This document shows, piece by piece, positions 1-11,780 of a DNA stretch of 64,000 nucleotides. The notes under the pieces are model-generated. The model saw only the letters and a program-made list of their open reading frames with translations, did no database searches and was not told the origin of the DNA. Position 1 is the first letter of the stretch. Each line of letters opens with the position of its first letter. The stretch covers positions 62,001-126,000 of the forward strand of contig JBEWZL010000123.1 in the NCBI GenBank assembly GCA_045837725.1. Direction: 5' to 3'. The translations under genes were made by a program, and so were the position numbers. The DNA is from Vermamoeba vermiformis (Eukaryota > Tubulinea > Echinamoebida).

Positions 1-232
1 TGTACGGAAACAATTCATTGAATGCCTTCTGAATTTCTCGTGGGTGTTTTCGTGCAGGCATGTCAACGAAGGTTTTGGAATCAAAAAACAGATTCGCTGA
101 TTGAACCGTATCTAAAAGTCTGCCTCCGCAATATAATTCACTTGTGCATAGTGCGTTGCTAAAGCTCCAAAGAGCGGCGAAAAATATAACGGCAACCGCG
201 ATCCGCAATCGCGAGTGGATAAATTGTGACAT
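1..232 (-). CDS. Trehalase (GH37), N-terminal part, cut by window edge
   Basis: Trehalase hydrolyses trehalose to two glucose molecules. The reading frame opens with ATG at 232 on the minus strand and runs 77 codons off the left edge with no intron. Residues 1 to about 28 look like a secretory signal: a short basic start (HSRLR), then the hydrophobic stretch IAVAVIFFAALW. The next segment, YCGGRLLDTVQSA followed by LFFDSKTFVDMP, matches the conserved N-terminal block of glycoside hydrolase family 37 (in other trehalases this reads roughly 'C.G.LL..VQ...LF.DSKTFVDMP'). The signal points to a secreted or vacuolar enzyme. The active-site region lies outside the window, so activity cannot be judged. 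Confidence 0.88.
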   Translation of the reverse strand, partial: MSQFIHSRLRIAVAVIFFAALWSFSNALCTSELYCGGRLLDTVQSANLFFDSKTFVDMPARKHPREIQKAFNELFPY

Positions 233-872
233 TTCCTACATTGATATCAATATTAAATACGATTACAATTAGTGATTGTATAAATCATTGTAATGACCAA
301 ATTAAATTATTTGAACTAATTTTCTGAAAACTCGTCAATGAAATTATGGAACCACCGATCGGGAATGCTTACGTTGTTTATAAAGAATACACGCTAGTGA
401 ACTATAATCTGCGTTGATAAAGTATTACCAAACGCGTTATGGTTTACTCTGCGCACAGTTCGATTTGACTCACACTTTGTCGGTTTTTGGTTTTGACTCA
501 TGCGGTGGCAATTATTATCAAAAATTCTGCACTACAACCACAACTTACAATAATAATTTGTTACCAACATCAGCACTTAACAAACCTTTCTATAATTAAT
601 TGGCCAATTAATGTCTTTTTTCAGCTGCTTAAATTATCTTCAGTTCTCGATCAAATAATAATGGCCGATGAACAAAACTGTGAACTGTAATTGTTAAGCT
701 ACTTTCTGCTCGTTCTCACGAAGGATGTGGTCTTGCCATAATGATAGGAATACCTACAAAACACGGTCTTGTTTGTTTTCGTTGAATTCGGTCAAACAAA
801 GTCAATCGTGCACGATTTATATGTTAAGGACTTCGAATATCAGTTCAATCAAAATTAAGAACAATCAACAAC
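233..872. other. Intergenic region, divergent promoter area
   Basis: This AT-rich stretch separates the trehalase gene (leftward) from the gene starting at 873 (rightward), so it should hold both promoters. Open frames between 414 and 690 are short, low in complexity and match nothing I know. I see no repeat or RNA gene here. The 5' untranslated region of the rightward gene probably lies in its last 100-200 bp. Confidence 0.5.
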
Positions 873-2255
873 ATGTTACATCATCAAAGAAGCGACGGGG
901 CAACTGCCGTCTTGAACAAAGTTTGTTCGATGGTCAACGATCAAGAGGCCAAGAAGTTGGCCGGAAAATACGGCTTGAATGTACAAAATGTATCGTGGGA
1001 AGATAATGCACGCTCGAAGAACAGTTGCTGGGGTCCTTGCATTTCGGACAGTAAGTACATTAAATTAAATTGTATTTTGAATTTTAAATTAAATTCTAAC
1101 TGCCTTGTAGTGACTTTGCAAGTTAATTCTTCAGCCCTGCCAGTTATTAGATCACCGAACTTCACCGACTTGACCTGGGACATCCCCATTGAAAAAATTC
1201 CCCTCGTTGTCGGCAACGAGAAAGGCTCCAACCTGCACGTGGTGACTTTGAAAGAGTATTTGGCCAACTTTAGAAACTACTTGCACAAGCCCAATGGTTG
1301 GAAGGGCAACAAGGTCTCGCTGCTCGCCCCTCGTGACACGCACGTGGTGACCTCGGCACAAGCTTGCTTCCTGCCGATCCCAGCCTCCGAAGACGCCAAG
1401 TTCAACGTGGCTATCTATAATTACCAAACTACAGCGAGCAACCCCGCAGTGCTGGCCATTGTAGCCTCGAGCAAAGGTACCTCGGCACAAGTCTTGGGTC
1501 AACACAGCGGCAAACTGTTCTTCAACAACAACGGTGAAAGATGCTCGTTTGTGGGTCAGCGACTGAGCGACTACCGCATAGAACAAGGCCAGACTCAGAA
1601 CTTGTCAGCACCCATGTCACAAGAAGAGAAGCAGCAGAACATGTTGCTCATCATTCAAGTACCGCTCAAGCAAAAACAAGCCCCACGAAGCTTCTTTGCT
1701 CAAAATGAGTGCTCGTCGTCAATGCCTGTGGTCAAATCAGCTCGATTATCATCAAAAAAGTCGTCCAATGTTGAAGACGCAATTATCAGCATTGGCAAAA
1801 GCGAAGGCCAATTCACTGAAATCGGTGACTTGGAGATTGAACGCGATGAAAGCTTTCCAGTCCGCGTCACAATGCAGTTCTACAAGGCCACTGACAATGG
1901 TGTGGTAAACGAAGAAAACATCAAACAGATCTCCGAACAGATCCAAGGTGCACGAAAGAACGCAGACTTCATTGGCTCACTTGTAGTTGCCGGCACTACC
2001 AACAGACCCACTGAACCCAACTTGCCCAGCAGAACTACGAACAATTACATCGTGCCCCCTTGGTGGACTGAGTTCTGGTTAGTCTACGGCCCTATCTACC
2101 CGCAATACTCCGAACAACAAGCCAAAGACAAGGTGTTCTCAGGCGGCAGATACTCGAATAGCTCTATGAACGATGTGCGCGAACAAATCATCGACATCTT
2201 GGGCTCGGAAAACGATCCAAACAAAAAGGTACAACCTCTTTGGAACGTATTCTAA
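873..2255 (+). CDS. Unrecognised 440-residue protein, two exons
   Basis: I do not recognise the function. One intron at 1051-1110 (GTAAGT, branch CTAAC, TAG) joins CWGPCISD to MTLQVNSS and leaves a 440-residue protein; the unspliced frame is also open, so splicing must be inferred. Visible landmarks are SWEDNARSKNSCWGPCISD near residue 40, a central beta-rich region (residues 60-210) with many short hydrophobic strands, SQEEKQQNMLLIIQVPLK near residue 230, and a C-terminal motif VPPWWTEFWLVYGPIYP near residue 375. There is no signal peptide or membrane segment. The tryptophan- and cysteine-containing N-terminus and PPWW motif look like conserved family signatures rather than random sequence, and a related family in amoebae seems possible. 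The start is the first ATG of the frame. Stop TAA is followed by AATAAA-like sequence near 2280. Confidence 0.7.
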   Translation: MLHHQRSDGATAVLNKVCSMVNDQEAKKLAGKYGLNVQNVSWEDNARSKNSCWGPCISDSKYIKLNCILNFKLNSNCLVVTLQVNSSALPVIRSPNFTDLTWDIPIEKIPLVVGNEKGSNLHVVTLKEYLANFRNYLHKPNGWKGNKVSLLAPRDTHVVTSAQACFLPIPASEDAKFNVAIYNYQTTASNPAVLAIVASSKGTSAQVLGQHSGKLFFNNNGERCSFVGQRLSDYRIEQGQTQNLSAPMSQEEKQQNMLLIIQVPLKQKQAPRSFFAQNECSSSMPVVKSARLSSKKSSNVEDAIISIGKSEGQFTEIGDLEIERDESFPVRVTMQFYKATDNGVVNEENIKQISEQIQGARKNADFIGSLVVAGTTNRPTEPNLPSRTTNNYIVPPWWTEFWLVYGPIYPQYSEQQAKDKVFSGGRYSNSSMNDVREQIIDILGSENDPNKKVQPLWNVF

Positions 2256-2469
2256 ACGATTCATTGTTAATACTTGTAAATAAAAATACTTTGTTAAACT
2301 TATACGGAGTGTACGAGTGCATTAATGCGTTTCTGATCTCCGGATCGTGAAGTTCACTACAATTTTCCAAGAATTGACATTACTCTCAACTTTTTGCTGC
2401 AAAGCACCACAACAGGTCAACCGATGTTATTGTAAATAATTATATACATTGTCAATTTATTATATTATC

Positions 2470-5400
2470 ATGGTAAGCGACAAAACAATTATTGGCTCGT
2501 AAATGTGTCAGATCATGGCTTGATTATTAATTAAATATTTTTTAAATAGTCAATTCTGGACGATGATGATGCTTTTTACGAAGAAGCATTTAAAATAGCG
2601 GATCAGCTTTCACAAAATAATGTGAAAAATACCAATAATTACCCAAAAATTTCCCAGCAGCAAACCAACCAATTCTATAACCAAAATAGACCACCCAATA
2701 ATTATTCAGCACCTCCAAAACGCCAATTTGTCACTCCAACTGTTTCAAATGTCAAAACGACCCCCGCGCCACCTCGATCCGTCGGTGCATTTTTCCCGCC
2801 CAGCTCAACTAACAATGCAACCCGCCCAGCACCTGCACCTACCAAAGTAAATCAATATGTACAGCAAACACCTTCCGTCAACAGACCAACACCCAGTTTT
2901 CCCAAAGCGAATCCGAAATTTGCATACAATTCGTTGCACAATAACAATGCACCGAACCCCAATGCAATCAACAATAACCCACCACCTGTTGTGAGGCCAG
3001 CATTTGCTTCGGGTGACAACATAATGAGCCCTAAAGCCTTTAAAGTGGGCACTAAAAAGAACACACAAGCTGGACCTGGCAGCGCACGACCGAAAGGCAA
3101 TCCAGCCATTCAAATTCAACAGAACAACACGCCAACCAAACAACGCGCTATACCGTCTGACTTTCCCGAAGAGGATGTCTTTGACATCGATCAGGACTTG
3201 CTACAGAGCAATAACAAACCGATGCGACAGCAACTGACCTTCAGGAGTGCGTATTCTGGTGACAACAATAGCAACTACACGAACAAGAAAGTCACTAATA
3301 ACAATGTAAATAACACCGCGCACTACTCGAACAACAGCACTGAAAGCGTATTCGATGCTGGTGCGATGAAGAAGGCAGCAACAAAACCACCGACCAAGAA
3401 GGACCCGTTTGGCACTAAATTATCAACGGACTTTCCGCGTGTTGTCGAGAACTATGATGACCCGCCAATAGTCGACGAAGAGGCTATTAAGTCGTGGATT
3501 TATCCGAGTAAGTCACGTGCTCACTAATGTCCCTGAGCCATCTAACTCGGCTTGTATAGGCAACAAACAAATGCGCGACTATCAATACGACATTGTGCAG
3601 AAAGGTCTCTACGAGAACACATTAGTTTGTTTGCCCACAGGTCTCGGAAAAACATTCATCGCCGCAGTTATCATGCTCAATTTCTACCGCTGGTTCCCGT
3701 TAGGCAAGTTAGTGTTCATGGCCCCAACAAAGCCCCTCGTCAATCAGCAGATCGAGGCTTGCCATTCAATTGCCGGTCTGCCGCAATCAGATATGATTCA
3801 GATGGTCGGTACGATGGCTCCAGCTAAGCGAAGAGATTACTGGGCACGAAAGAGAATTTTCTTCGTGACTCCACAGATCTTCGAGAACGATCTCAATTCT
3901 GACATTTGTCCGGGCAAGTCCGTTGTGCTGCTAATTATCGACGAGGCACACAAAGCTCAAGGAAACTTTGCCTATTGCAATGCCGTGACTAAGATGGCAA
4001 CTATCACACCGTTCTTCCGTGTAATCGCTCTTAGTGCTACTCCTGGCAGTAAGCTACTAATTACATATACCGTGGCATTTTAATGATTTTAACACGTGTT
4101 TCTTTCAGAAAATGTCGAAACCATTCAAAGTGTCATTTGTAACTTGCTGATCTCGGGCCTGTGTGTTAGAACTGATGAAGACGATGACGTCAAGAACTAC
4201 ATCCACTCAAAGCAGCTCGATGTGGTCAAAGTGCAACTCGGTCAGGCGATTACACGAGTGCGTGAGGCATTTTTGAAAGTAGCTGCAATCCCGATCAACG
4301 AGCTGGTGAATCAAAACTGTTTCTACACGCGCAATGTTTCAAAGGTACGTGATAGTGCAATTCATTAGCCCCACCTAACCTCCCTCGACAGCTCACTCGT
4401 GGTGCCATATTCAGTGCTTGTCAACGCTATCGTCAAAACCCGCCAAAGAACATTGAAGAGCATCACAAGCCTCAAATCGAAGCACTGTTCGGCGTCAGCA
4501 CCACGCTGTTCCATGCATGGGATCTGTTGAACAATCACGGCTTGTCGCAGTTCCACACAACAATTACTGACCTCAAAAACAAAGAGGCACTCAAGAAGGT
4601 GTCTCGCTTTCACAGGGAACTCGTGCGCACGGAAGAGTTCCAGCACTTAGTGGAAGTGATTGAAGAAGTTGTTGAGTCTGGCAGCATTGATCACCCCAAG
4701 TTAAAAGCAGTTGAAAAGATTATCAATGAGCACTTTGAGGAGAACGAGTCTGAAGAGACACGTGTCATGATCTTCGTGGAGTACAGAGAGTCCGTGGAAC
4801 TGATCACAAACCTGCTGAAGAACTACGAGCCGCGAGTAAAACCTTCACAGTTTATCGGTCAAGCCTCTGGCAAGACTAAAGGGCACGTATCCTCGATCGA
4901 TCTTCCAAATACAGCTTACTAACCGATGATCTAGTCTGTCTCAACGAGAGCAACAGGAAGTACTGCAAAAATTCAAGGCAGGCGATTTCAACACGCTGGT
5001 GGCTACGTGCATTGGTGAAGAAGGTCTCGATATCGGTGAAGTCGATTTGATCATCTGCTACGACGCTACCATATCACCTGTTCGAATCATTCAACGCATG
5101 GGTCGTACTGGCCGTAAACGAGATGGTCGTTGTGGTATGTATACACACCTCTTCACTTATTTTAGGGCAAGTGACTAACTTGCACTAGTGATGCTCATGA
5201 CTGAGGGTCAAGAAGAAGGTGCCTTCCTGCGCACTAACAAAAAGAAGAACACTCTGTTCAAGAGCTTGGTGAAGAATGCCGAGCGTACATACACTTTCTA
5301 CGCCAATAGCCCTCGCATGGTATTTATCCCTGCACCTTTGGAATTATATTCTAACGTGCCAGTAGGTTCCCGACGAAATTGACCCTGAAGTTGAGTTTCG

Positions 5401-8400
5401 TTTAGTTGATGTGGATGAATGGCAAGGAGGAAAAATGACACCTGTCAAAACCAAAACAGCGAAATCAGCTACGAGCGACAAACCTAAAGCCAGCAAGAAG
5501 AAGCTTGCTTTCGATGACCCCGCGAATAATAACAATAACAATAATGGCGATCCTTTAGAAGAAGAGCACGGCGATGACTGGCACTTGAATGATCGAGAAC
5601 ACCAAGTCTATCTGTCTAAATACGTCCCGCCGAACAACATCCGACCAGTGCTGAAGGTCAATCGGTTTATGGAGTACGTCATATCTTTTTTTCCCGTACC
5701 GTCATTAGTATTTAAGTGTTGCTTTGCAGTGACCAAGCGATACCTTCACCAACTTTCCACGTCGGCCATTCCTCGATGTCCCGCGCTCTGACACGTGCCA
5801 TACAATTCTCACAATACGGTGAAAGTGGTGAGGCCTACGCTGCACAGGTATGCCAATCTCAATTAGTTAATCTTCGTATTTGCTAACTCCTCTCAGGTGG
5901 AAGAATTTCTGCAATGGGAAGACGTTGAAATCACTGGCCTCAAGAGTCCCAAACCAGCCTCAAAAGTGTTAACTAAACTCACTACCACCGCCACTAAAAG
6001 ACCAATTGAAGATGTTGTTGATGTTGATGACGACTTCAAGACCTCTCTTCAGCCACCAAAGAAGAAACAAAAGACCGAGCACTCAAAATCACCCGATCCA
6101 GTCACTGTGCAAGATAAGCCAGCAGACACATTCAAAGTGCCCTCTAGTCTACCTAAGGCGACTGTTCAATCCACACTCAAACTCAACTCTAAGCCTGCTG
6201 AAGCAAAAGTACCTGAAAAACCTGTCGAGCAACCCGTTGAAAGCATGGGTGTGAGAAATTTGAAGTCGAAACTGTCAAAATTTGCTTTCAAAGGCGAAGA
6301 AGACTACGAGCCTACACCACAAGTTGAGCCGGTAGTTTCTCGACCACAACCAACGGCACCGCCCAAACCTGTTGTTCAACAAACAGCCATTGCATCGCCT
6401 GCCAAACCCAAACAACCCACGGCCCAACCCGCCCAGCCTCCCAAACAATCCGTCGTTGCTGTACCGATTGTTCAACCAGCACCCATTCCTGTGGTCAATA
6501 TCCCATCTGTGCAACTCGACAAGCCCAAGGACAACACGGAAGTTGCATTGGACCAAGAGCTCGACGACTTCTTCAATTCATCGCAAGACTTTGACCTCGG
6601 CAATATTGTCGACGTACCACCTCCAACATCAACCAACAAGCCCAGCACAAACCAAATTGTACAAAGTGTAAATACACCCCAACTCGCCAAACCCACGCCA
6701 CCCAACACTAACCAGCCAGCGAATACGAGCTTTGAGCTTGATGTCAATATCTCAGCCTCACTGGATATCTTTGACGACGACGCTGGCTACTCACTGCGCA
6801 TACCATCGCCACCGCAGTCACAGCTGCAATCAATGAATGTCGATTCTGAGCCTCCTGCCACGGACCGATCAGCCCTGTCACGAAAACAACAGACACCCAA
6901 GACTGCTCCATTAGCACAGAGCTCAGCACAAGCACCAACTCAGCGAGTCGAAGTACCCACTATGGTCTCTCCCGTCAAACCCCGTGCCCCAGTGCAATCG
7001 TCTCCCATCAAGCTGCCTTCACCGACAAAGTTGAACACCTTGCCACTGGCTCAAGGCAAGTCGTCACCTTTGGACGCAAGCTCCTCGCCCAAATCCAATT
7101 CTAGTCTCTCGCTTTCTCTGCCATCAACACCACAGCCCAAGGCACGACGCAGATTGCAAATGAGTGGACACACTTCCACTGCCCCGTCTCTCTTGACCGC
7201 AAACAAAAAGCGAATCGTTGCCGATGATAGTGATTTAGAAAGTATCTCGGATGTGGACGAAGATGAAGTCATGAAGGATGGCGAAGAGAGCAAAGATGAA
7301 GAGTTAGACGATGACATTGAAATGTCCGACAGTTCTGACAGTTCGCCCCTCAAGCCCAAAAAGCGAGCGTCTTTGAAAAGCTCCTCAGCTTTAATCGAAG
7401 CCGAAGCTGAAGAATCTGGTGAGGACGTTGACTCAGACGAGGAGCGCAGCAACAGTGAAGACGACAGAAACTTGTCTGGCTTTATCACCTCGGACGATGA
7501 CACGTCACCACCGTCGCAGTCAGGCAATGTCAACATGCAAGCCATCTACTTGCGATCCCTGTCAAGCCAGTCTTCTGTGCGACCATCCAGCTTTACCTCT
7601 CCGAAGCGAAATGGCTCCAAGTTCAAATTGAATGAAAAACTATTGAAGCAACGTGAGAAACAGAGAAAACAAAAGAAAAAGAAGCAAGAGATAGTCGACG
7701 ACATTGAAGATGACATCGAGGAAGTCGCAACCAAACCACAGTGGCTTGAGAAACTTGATGCAGCTCTGTAAGTACTATTGTGGGCTTAATGTGGTGTCTA
7801 ACCTCATCCAGTGAAATACAAACGCGCCTGCTAATGGACGAGCCGATCAACGCAGCTCCACTACCAGTCACACCTGTGAAAATTGCCCCAAAGATTGATG
7901 CCCCAGTTGCCTCGCCTGACATGTTTGAGTTCGAAGACTTGTGCTCCGACTCGCCCAAGAACAAGATCACTTCTATTCCCTCTGTGCCGAGCACACTGAA
8001 GTCAGATGTCTTTGTTGCCGTCAACAACGATAGCATTGCAGGACCATTATCTGAGTAAGTCACTTAAAACATGTTTGAGATAAATTTACTAACCACGAAC
8101 AGCTCCTCGGGGTTTATGGACGAAGATGTTGACATGGGTTTCGATGACTTCTCGTTGGGCTTGACATTTGGTGACATGAGTGTTCCCTCCAGCAATGTCG
8201 CTACGAACAACACCAACATACCGTTCCTCACGCCCACCGCACCAAGCACGAACACGCACTCTGCAGCAGACTTTGATGACATTGCTTCGAGTACTATTGA
8301 CTCAACTGCTAGACCACGCACCAAAGAGCCACCTCCAAAGAGAATTGCTGCGCCCGTCGATCACGTGACTGTTGTTTCTTCGCCTGAGGATTTTAACACT

Positions 8401-9095
8401 ACGGTAAGTAGCTCACCTGCGAGAGCGTCACATGTACTTATACGCGTTATAGCTCTCAGCACACTTCGCCTCAAAGAAATCAACAGTACTCACTTCATCG
8501 CTCTTGTCAAGCGAGTACATCCTAGCAGATAACATCGAAGGAAGCATCGCTTTACGACGTCAAACTAGTGGAGTTGATGATGCGAAGTTCTTGCAACGAC
8601 TCAGCGATGTGTCTCAAAAGTACAAGTATTGTTATCTCATCGTTGAAGCAGACGGCAAACTTAGGTAAAATAAGCTAAAGCCGAGGTTAACCTGTCTCAC
8701 ACATTTACTATAGCCCTACACACGAGCGTGTTGTCAATACAGTACTCGAAATCAAATCGAAGGATATCCGCGTCGTATTCTCGAATGACGCGTTGCATAG
8801 TGCCGTCATATTGCATGGTCTAGCCACGTACGAGTCTGGATGCGCCAAACCCATGTCCGATCTGTCAAGCGATTGGCTAATTAAGCACGAAAAATTCCTT
8901 AACTTCCTACTTTCGGTGCCCTCCGTCAACTTCAGCACCGCCGTTCGACTAATGACGCAGTTCAAAACAATGAAGGATGTAATCGCAGCGTCTGTCGATC
9001 TGTTACAAGAACGTATTCCTGGGTTGTCACAAGATACCGCTAAGACGTTATTTAATTATTTTAGACTTAGCATTAGCGGCAGTGTACATAATTAA
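2470..9095 (+). CDS. FANCM: FANCM/Mph1/Hef-type DNA helicase-translocase
   Basis: FANCM remodels stalled replication forks and anchors the Fanconi anaemia complex. Fourteen exons sum to 1980 residues. Introns: 2473-2549, 3508-3559, 4049-4108, 4345-4391, 4883-4934 (GC-AG), 5135-5188, 5320-5365, 5674-5729, 5848-5896, 7768-7811, 8055-8102, 8404-8452, 8665-8713. The first exon is only the ATG. Residues 1-320 are Asn/Pro/Gln-rich. The helicase follows with motif [10 protein letters not shown] (about 347), DEAH (about 449), SATPG, and motif [15 protein letters not shown] (about 780). Residues 1000-1600 are a long acidic, Ser/Pro-rich linker. The C-terminus is an XPF/ERCC4-like domain in which the ERK core reads LRR, so the nuclease should be inactive as in animal FANCM. 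A helix-hairpin-helix tail ending [16 protein letters not shown] follows. Confidence 0.93.
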
Positions 9096-9234
9096 TAATA
9101 TAAAACTTGAAAATTGACTTAGTTTGTTAAATCAAGCTCTTGCTCGATGGTTGATGCACTACAAGTAACATACACTAAGTGTTTGTATAGTGATAGTTAG
9201 CGTTGGTTTAAATTCCATAATTCAAAAAAAGTAA

Positions 9235-9274
9235 TTTGGCGCCAAATCGTTGCAAAATCCTTTGCGCGCCAAAA
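9235..9274. promoter_or_regulatory. E2F/DP-like sites upstream of RAD21
   Basis: TTTGGCGCCAAA at 9235-9246 is a perfect palindromic E2F/DP-type site, and TTTGCGCGCCAAAA at 9261-9274 is a near copy 14 bp downstream. Both lie within about 100 bp of the RAD21 start codon, where a cell-cycle promoter element would be expected. Binding is inferred from the consensus only. Confidence 0.65.
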
Positions 9275-9336
9275 CTTTGTCCATCGATCTTGAGCTCCTC
9301 GAAGAACACAAAAGATTGTTATAACATCAATACAAA

Positions 9337-11261
9337 ATGTTTTATGAACAGATGGTCTTGGCCAAGAAAGGGCCTTTGGGAAAGGTCTGGCTGGCAGCTC
9401 ACTGGGAGAAGAAATTGACCAAAGCCCAGATTAAAGAAACAAATATCGTAGATACAGTCAGTAAGTATTATAATGCTATTATTTACAACGATATAATTTT
9501 TTGGTGGACTACTGAATTATAACGATTTTTTCCTCGATCAGAAAAAATTACAAACCCCAAAGCTCCTATGGCCTTGCGTCTGTCTGGCCATTTGCTTCTT
9601 GGAGTAGTCAGAATCTATCATAAGAAAGTCCAATTTTTATACACCGACTGCAGCGAAGCGCTTGTCAAAATTAAAATGGTAAGGCAGCTGATCATCTGTC
9701 GCCGAAATTTAATTTCCGTTTGATTTCAGGCTTTCCGACCTGGTGTTGTTGATATGGAGGAAACTGTTGCTAACTTGAACGCTATTACTTTGCCTGACGC
9801 TCAGTTCGGAACAGATTTCGAGATCACCCTTCCGGAGATTAACTTGGAGTATGTGCTGACGTTAAATTATTCTACAGTAGTACAAATTACTCATACTATG
9901 TAGTGCTTTGCCTGGAACTGAAGAAGGCGTCTTGCAATTGAACACTGCTCGCCGAAGAGAATTGACACTTGTCGCTGAAATTGGTGGTCAACGACGTGAA
10001 GGTAACTGAAATTCATTTATATTCGATACAAGAATCGCCACTAAGTCTCGTTCAGATATGGAGATTTCTCAAAACATTAGTCCCGATGATATTGCCCAAT
10101 TTGCTAACGAGGTAAGCGTCGTGAACATGTCTCCATTCGTTCATGGCCTAATAATTTTCTTTCTACAGGAATTTGGTATCGATTTTGAGCTGCAACCTGA
10201 CGAAGGCCAAGCATTGAATTTGGAAGAGGAACCTGCTACTGGCTTGAGCCGAAGCAGCATTGGTATCGATATCAGCAGCGAACAACCAGAGGAATTTGCT
10301 GCCTCCTTTGAACCTTCAATTGAACCAATGGCTTTGTCCGATGACACCATGCGCAGTCCTTTTGGTGCTACCTTCGGCATGATCGCTGGTACTGGTATGA
10401 AAGAAACATAATATCCGATTCAGCTCCAATAACATTCCTTCAGAGGGACCAATTGACATTCCCGCTATTGGTGAAATGACTCCCGAACAGAGACGTGGTG
10501 TGAAGCGAAAGTTCGTGGCCATCGATCGACGCACTCAACTCTCTTCTGAAGTCATGAAGCGCCGAATTGAAGACCCTTCTGACACTCTCAGAGAGCTTGA
10601 AATTGCTCCCGTCAACAAGAAGCAAATGCTCAGAAAAGAACGTGAAATCGCTGGTCCTGAAGACTTGTTCTTGCGTCCTAATGACGACGATTTGCCAGCC
10701 TTCTTGCGCGATGCATTCACTAGAAACATGAAAACCGACAAGCCCGATCTCCCTGAACTCGGAGAAGAAGAAGCAGGCTCAGATATTGCTCGTCGTGAAG
10801 AAGAGGAACTTATGGAAGCTGACTTTGGTGACTTCGGTGTTCCTCCTGAATTCGAGGAGCCCCGTCGCAGCCCCGTTCGCGAGGAAGAGCCTGAAGAAGA
10901 ACCCTTCGAGGAACTGCCCACTCAACAGAGGATCGAGGAAGAAGTCCAAGACAATATCTCAACTAGCGTCAGTCTTAAGACTCGCAGAATGCAAGCTTTC
11001 TTGGAGCAGTCCTTCTCTACTGACACTGCAGACCTTAACTTCAATAATATGTTCGCTAACAAGCCGCGACGAACTGTTGCATCTGCTTTCTTTGAACTTT
11101 TGGTGTTGAAGTCAAAGGGTTACATCGACATTAACCAACAAGAGCCTTACGGTCCTATCACCGTGACACGAAGTGTAAGTATTTAATAATACGTTAACGC
11201 TAACGCTCATCGCTAATTATCATTCGCGCTCCAGGATCTCTCCGTAAGCACATCCGCTTAA
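9337..11261 (+). CDS. RAD21: Cohesin kleisin subunit RAD21/SCC1
   Basis: RAD21 closes the SMC1-SMC3 ring that holds sister chromatids together. Eight exons give 505 residues. Introns: 9461-9541, 9679-9729, 9849-9903, 10002-10055, 10112-10168, 10395-10443, 11175-11234. The N-terminal domain is textbook: [20 protein letters not shown], then [20 protein letters not shown], then [11 protein letters not shown], the part that grips the SMC3 neck. The middle is acidic and rich in Glu/Pro. The C-terminal winged-helix domain (about 440-505) reads [20 protein letters not shown] and should bind the SMC1 head. The last exon encodes only nine codons. The Glu/Arg-containing middle could hold separase sites, but I did not pick one. 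E2F-like sites lie just upstream. Confidence 0.96.
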
Positions 11262-11780
11262 TTTTTGTGTTTAGTGTTTGTAGAGTTAATAAATATTTTG
11301 TACATTATACTTCATGCGTCCTTACACTATTTGTGCACTCAACATCCATTTTGTAGTGGAACCAACCCCAGTTATTACTACATTGGTCGATATTTTTATC
11401 AATTTTATTATGAAGAAATTTCCAATCCGAAACGACTCCAATTGGTCCATTTTTTACAGCGCAGTTTTTTGCCCTTCCAATCTTATCAGAGCAAGTGTTG
11501 ATTCCTGCTCTTCTTTTTTGTCGCTGGTTGCAGAGTCCATAATTGCAATAATATATTATACAAGTATGTAGGAGGAATAGCGGATTACACGATTTATTGT
11601 AAATGCACGCAATCTACGAAGATTAGCACACTATGCTTCACAGCGTTACAACAATATCATAATAATATTGAAGATTTATAATATATCAATTATAATATCG
11701 TGTACACGTTGAATAGTGCTTTTGCGTGCGATTAATGCATTATTATTGAATTATTGAATTAATCCATTTATTTATTTAGA
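11262..11780. other. Intergenic region between RAD21 and BTF3
   Basis: AT-rich DNA with the RAD21 3' end (AATAAATATTTT near 11288) and the BTF3 promoter. Two overlapping open frames at about 11265-11571 give hydrophobic, repeat-free peptides with no recognisable motif, and I treat them as chance. Confidence 0.5.

Noticed and set aside
11265-11571. Two overlapping open frames after RAD21
   Set aside because: No motif, no conserved pattern, AT-rich, and placed where the RAD21 3' end should be.
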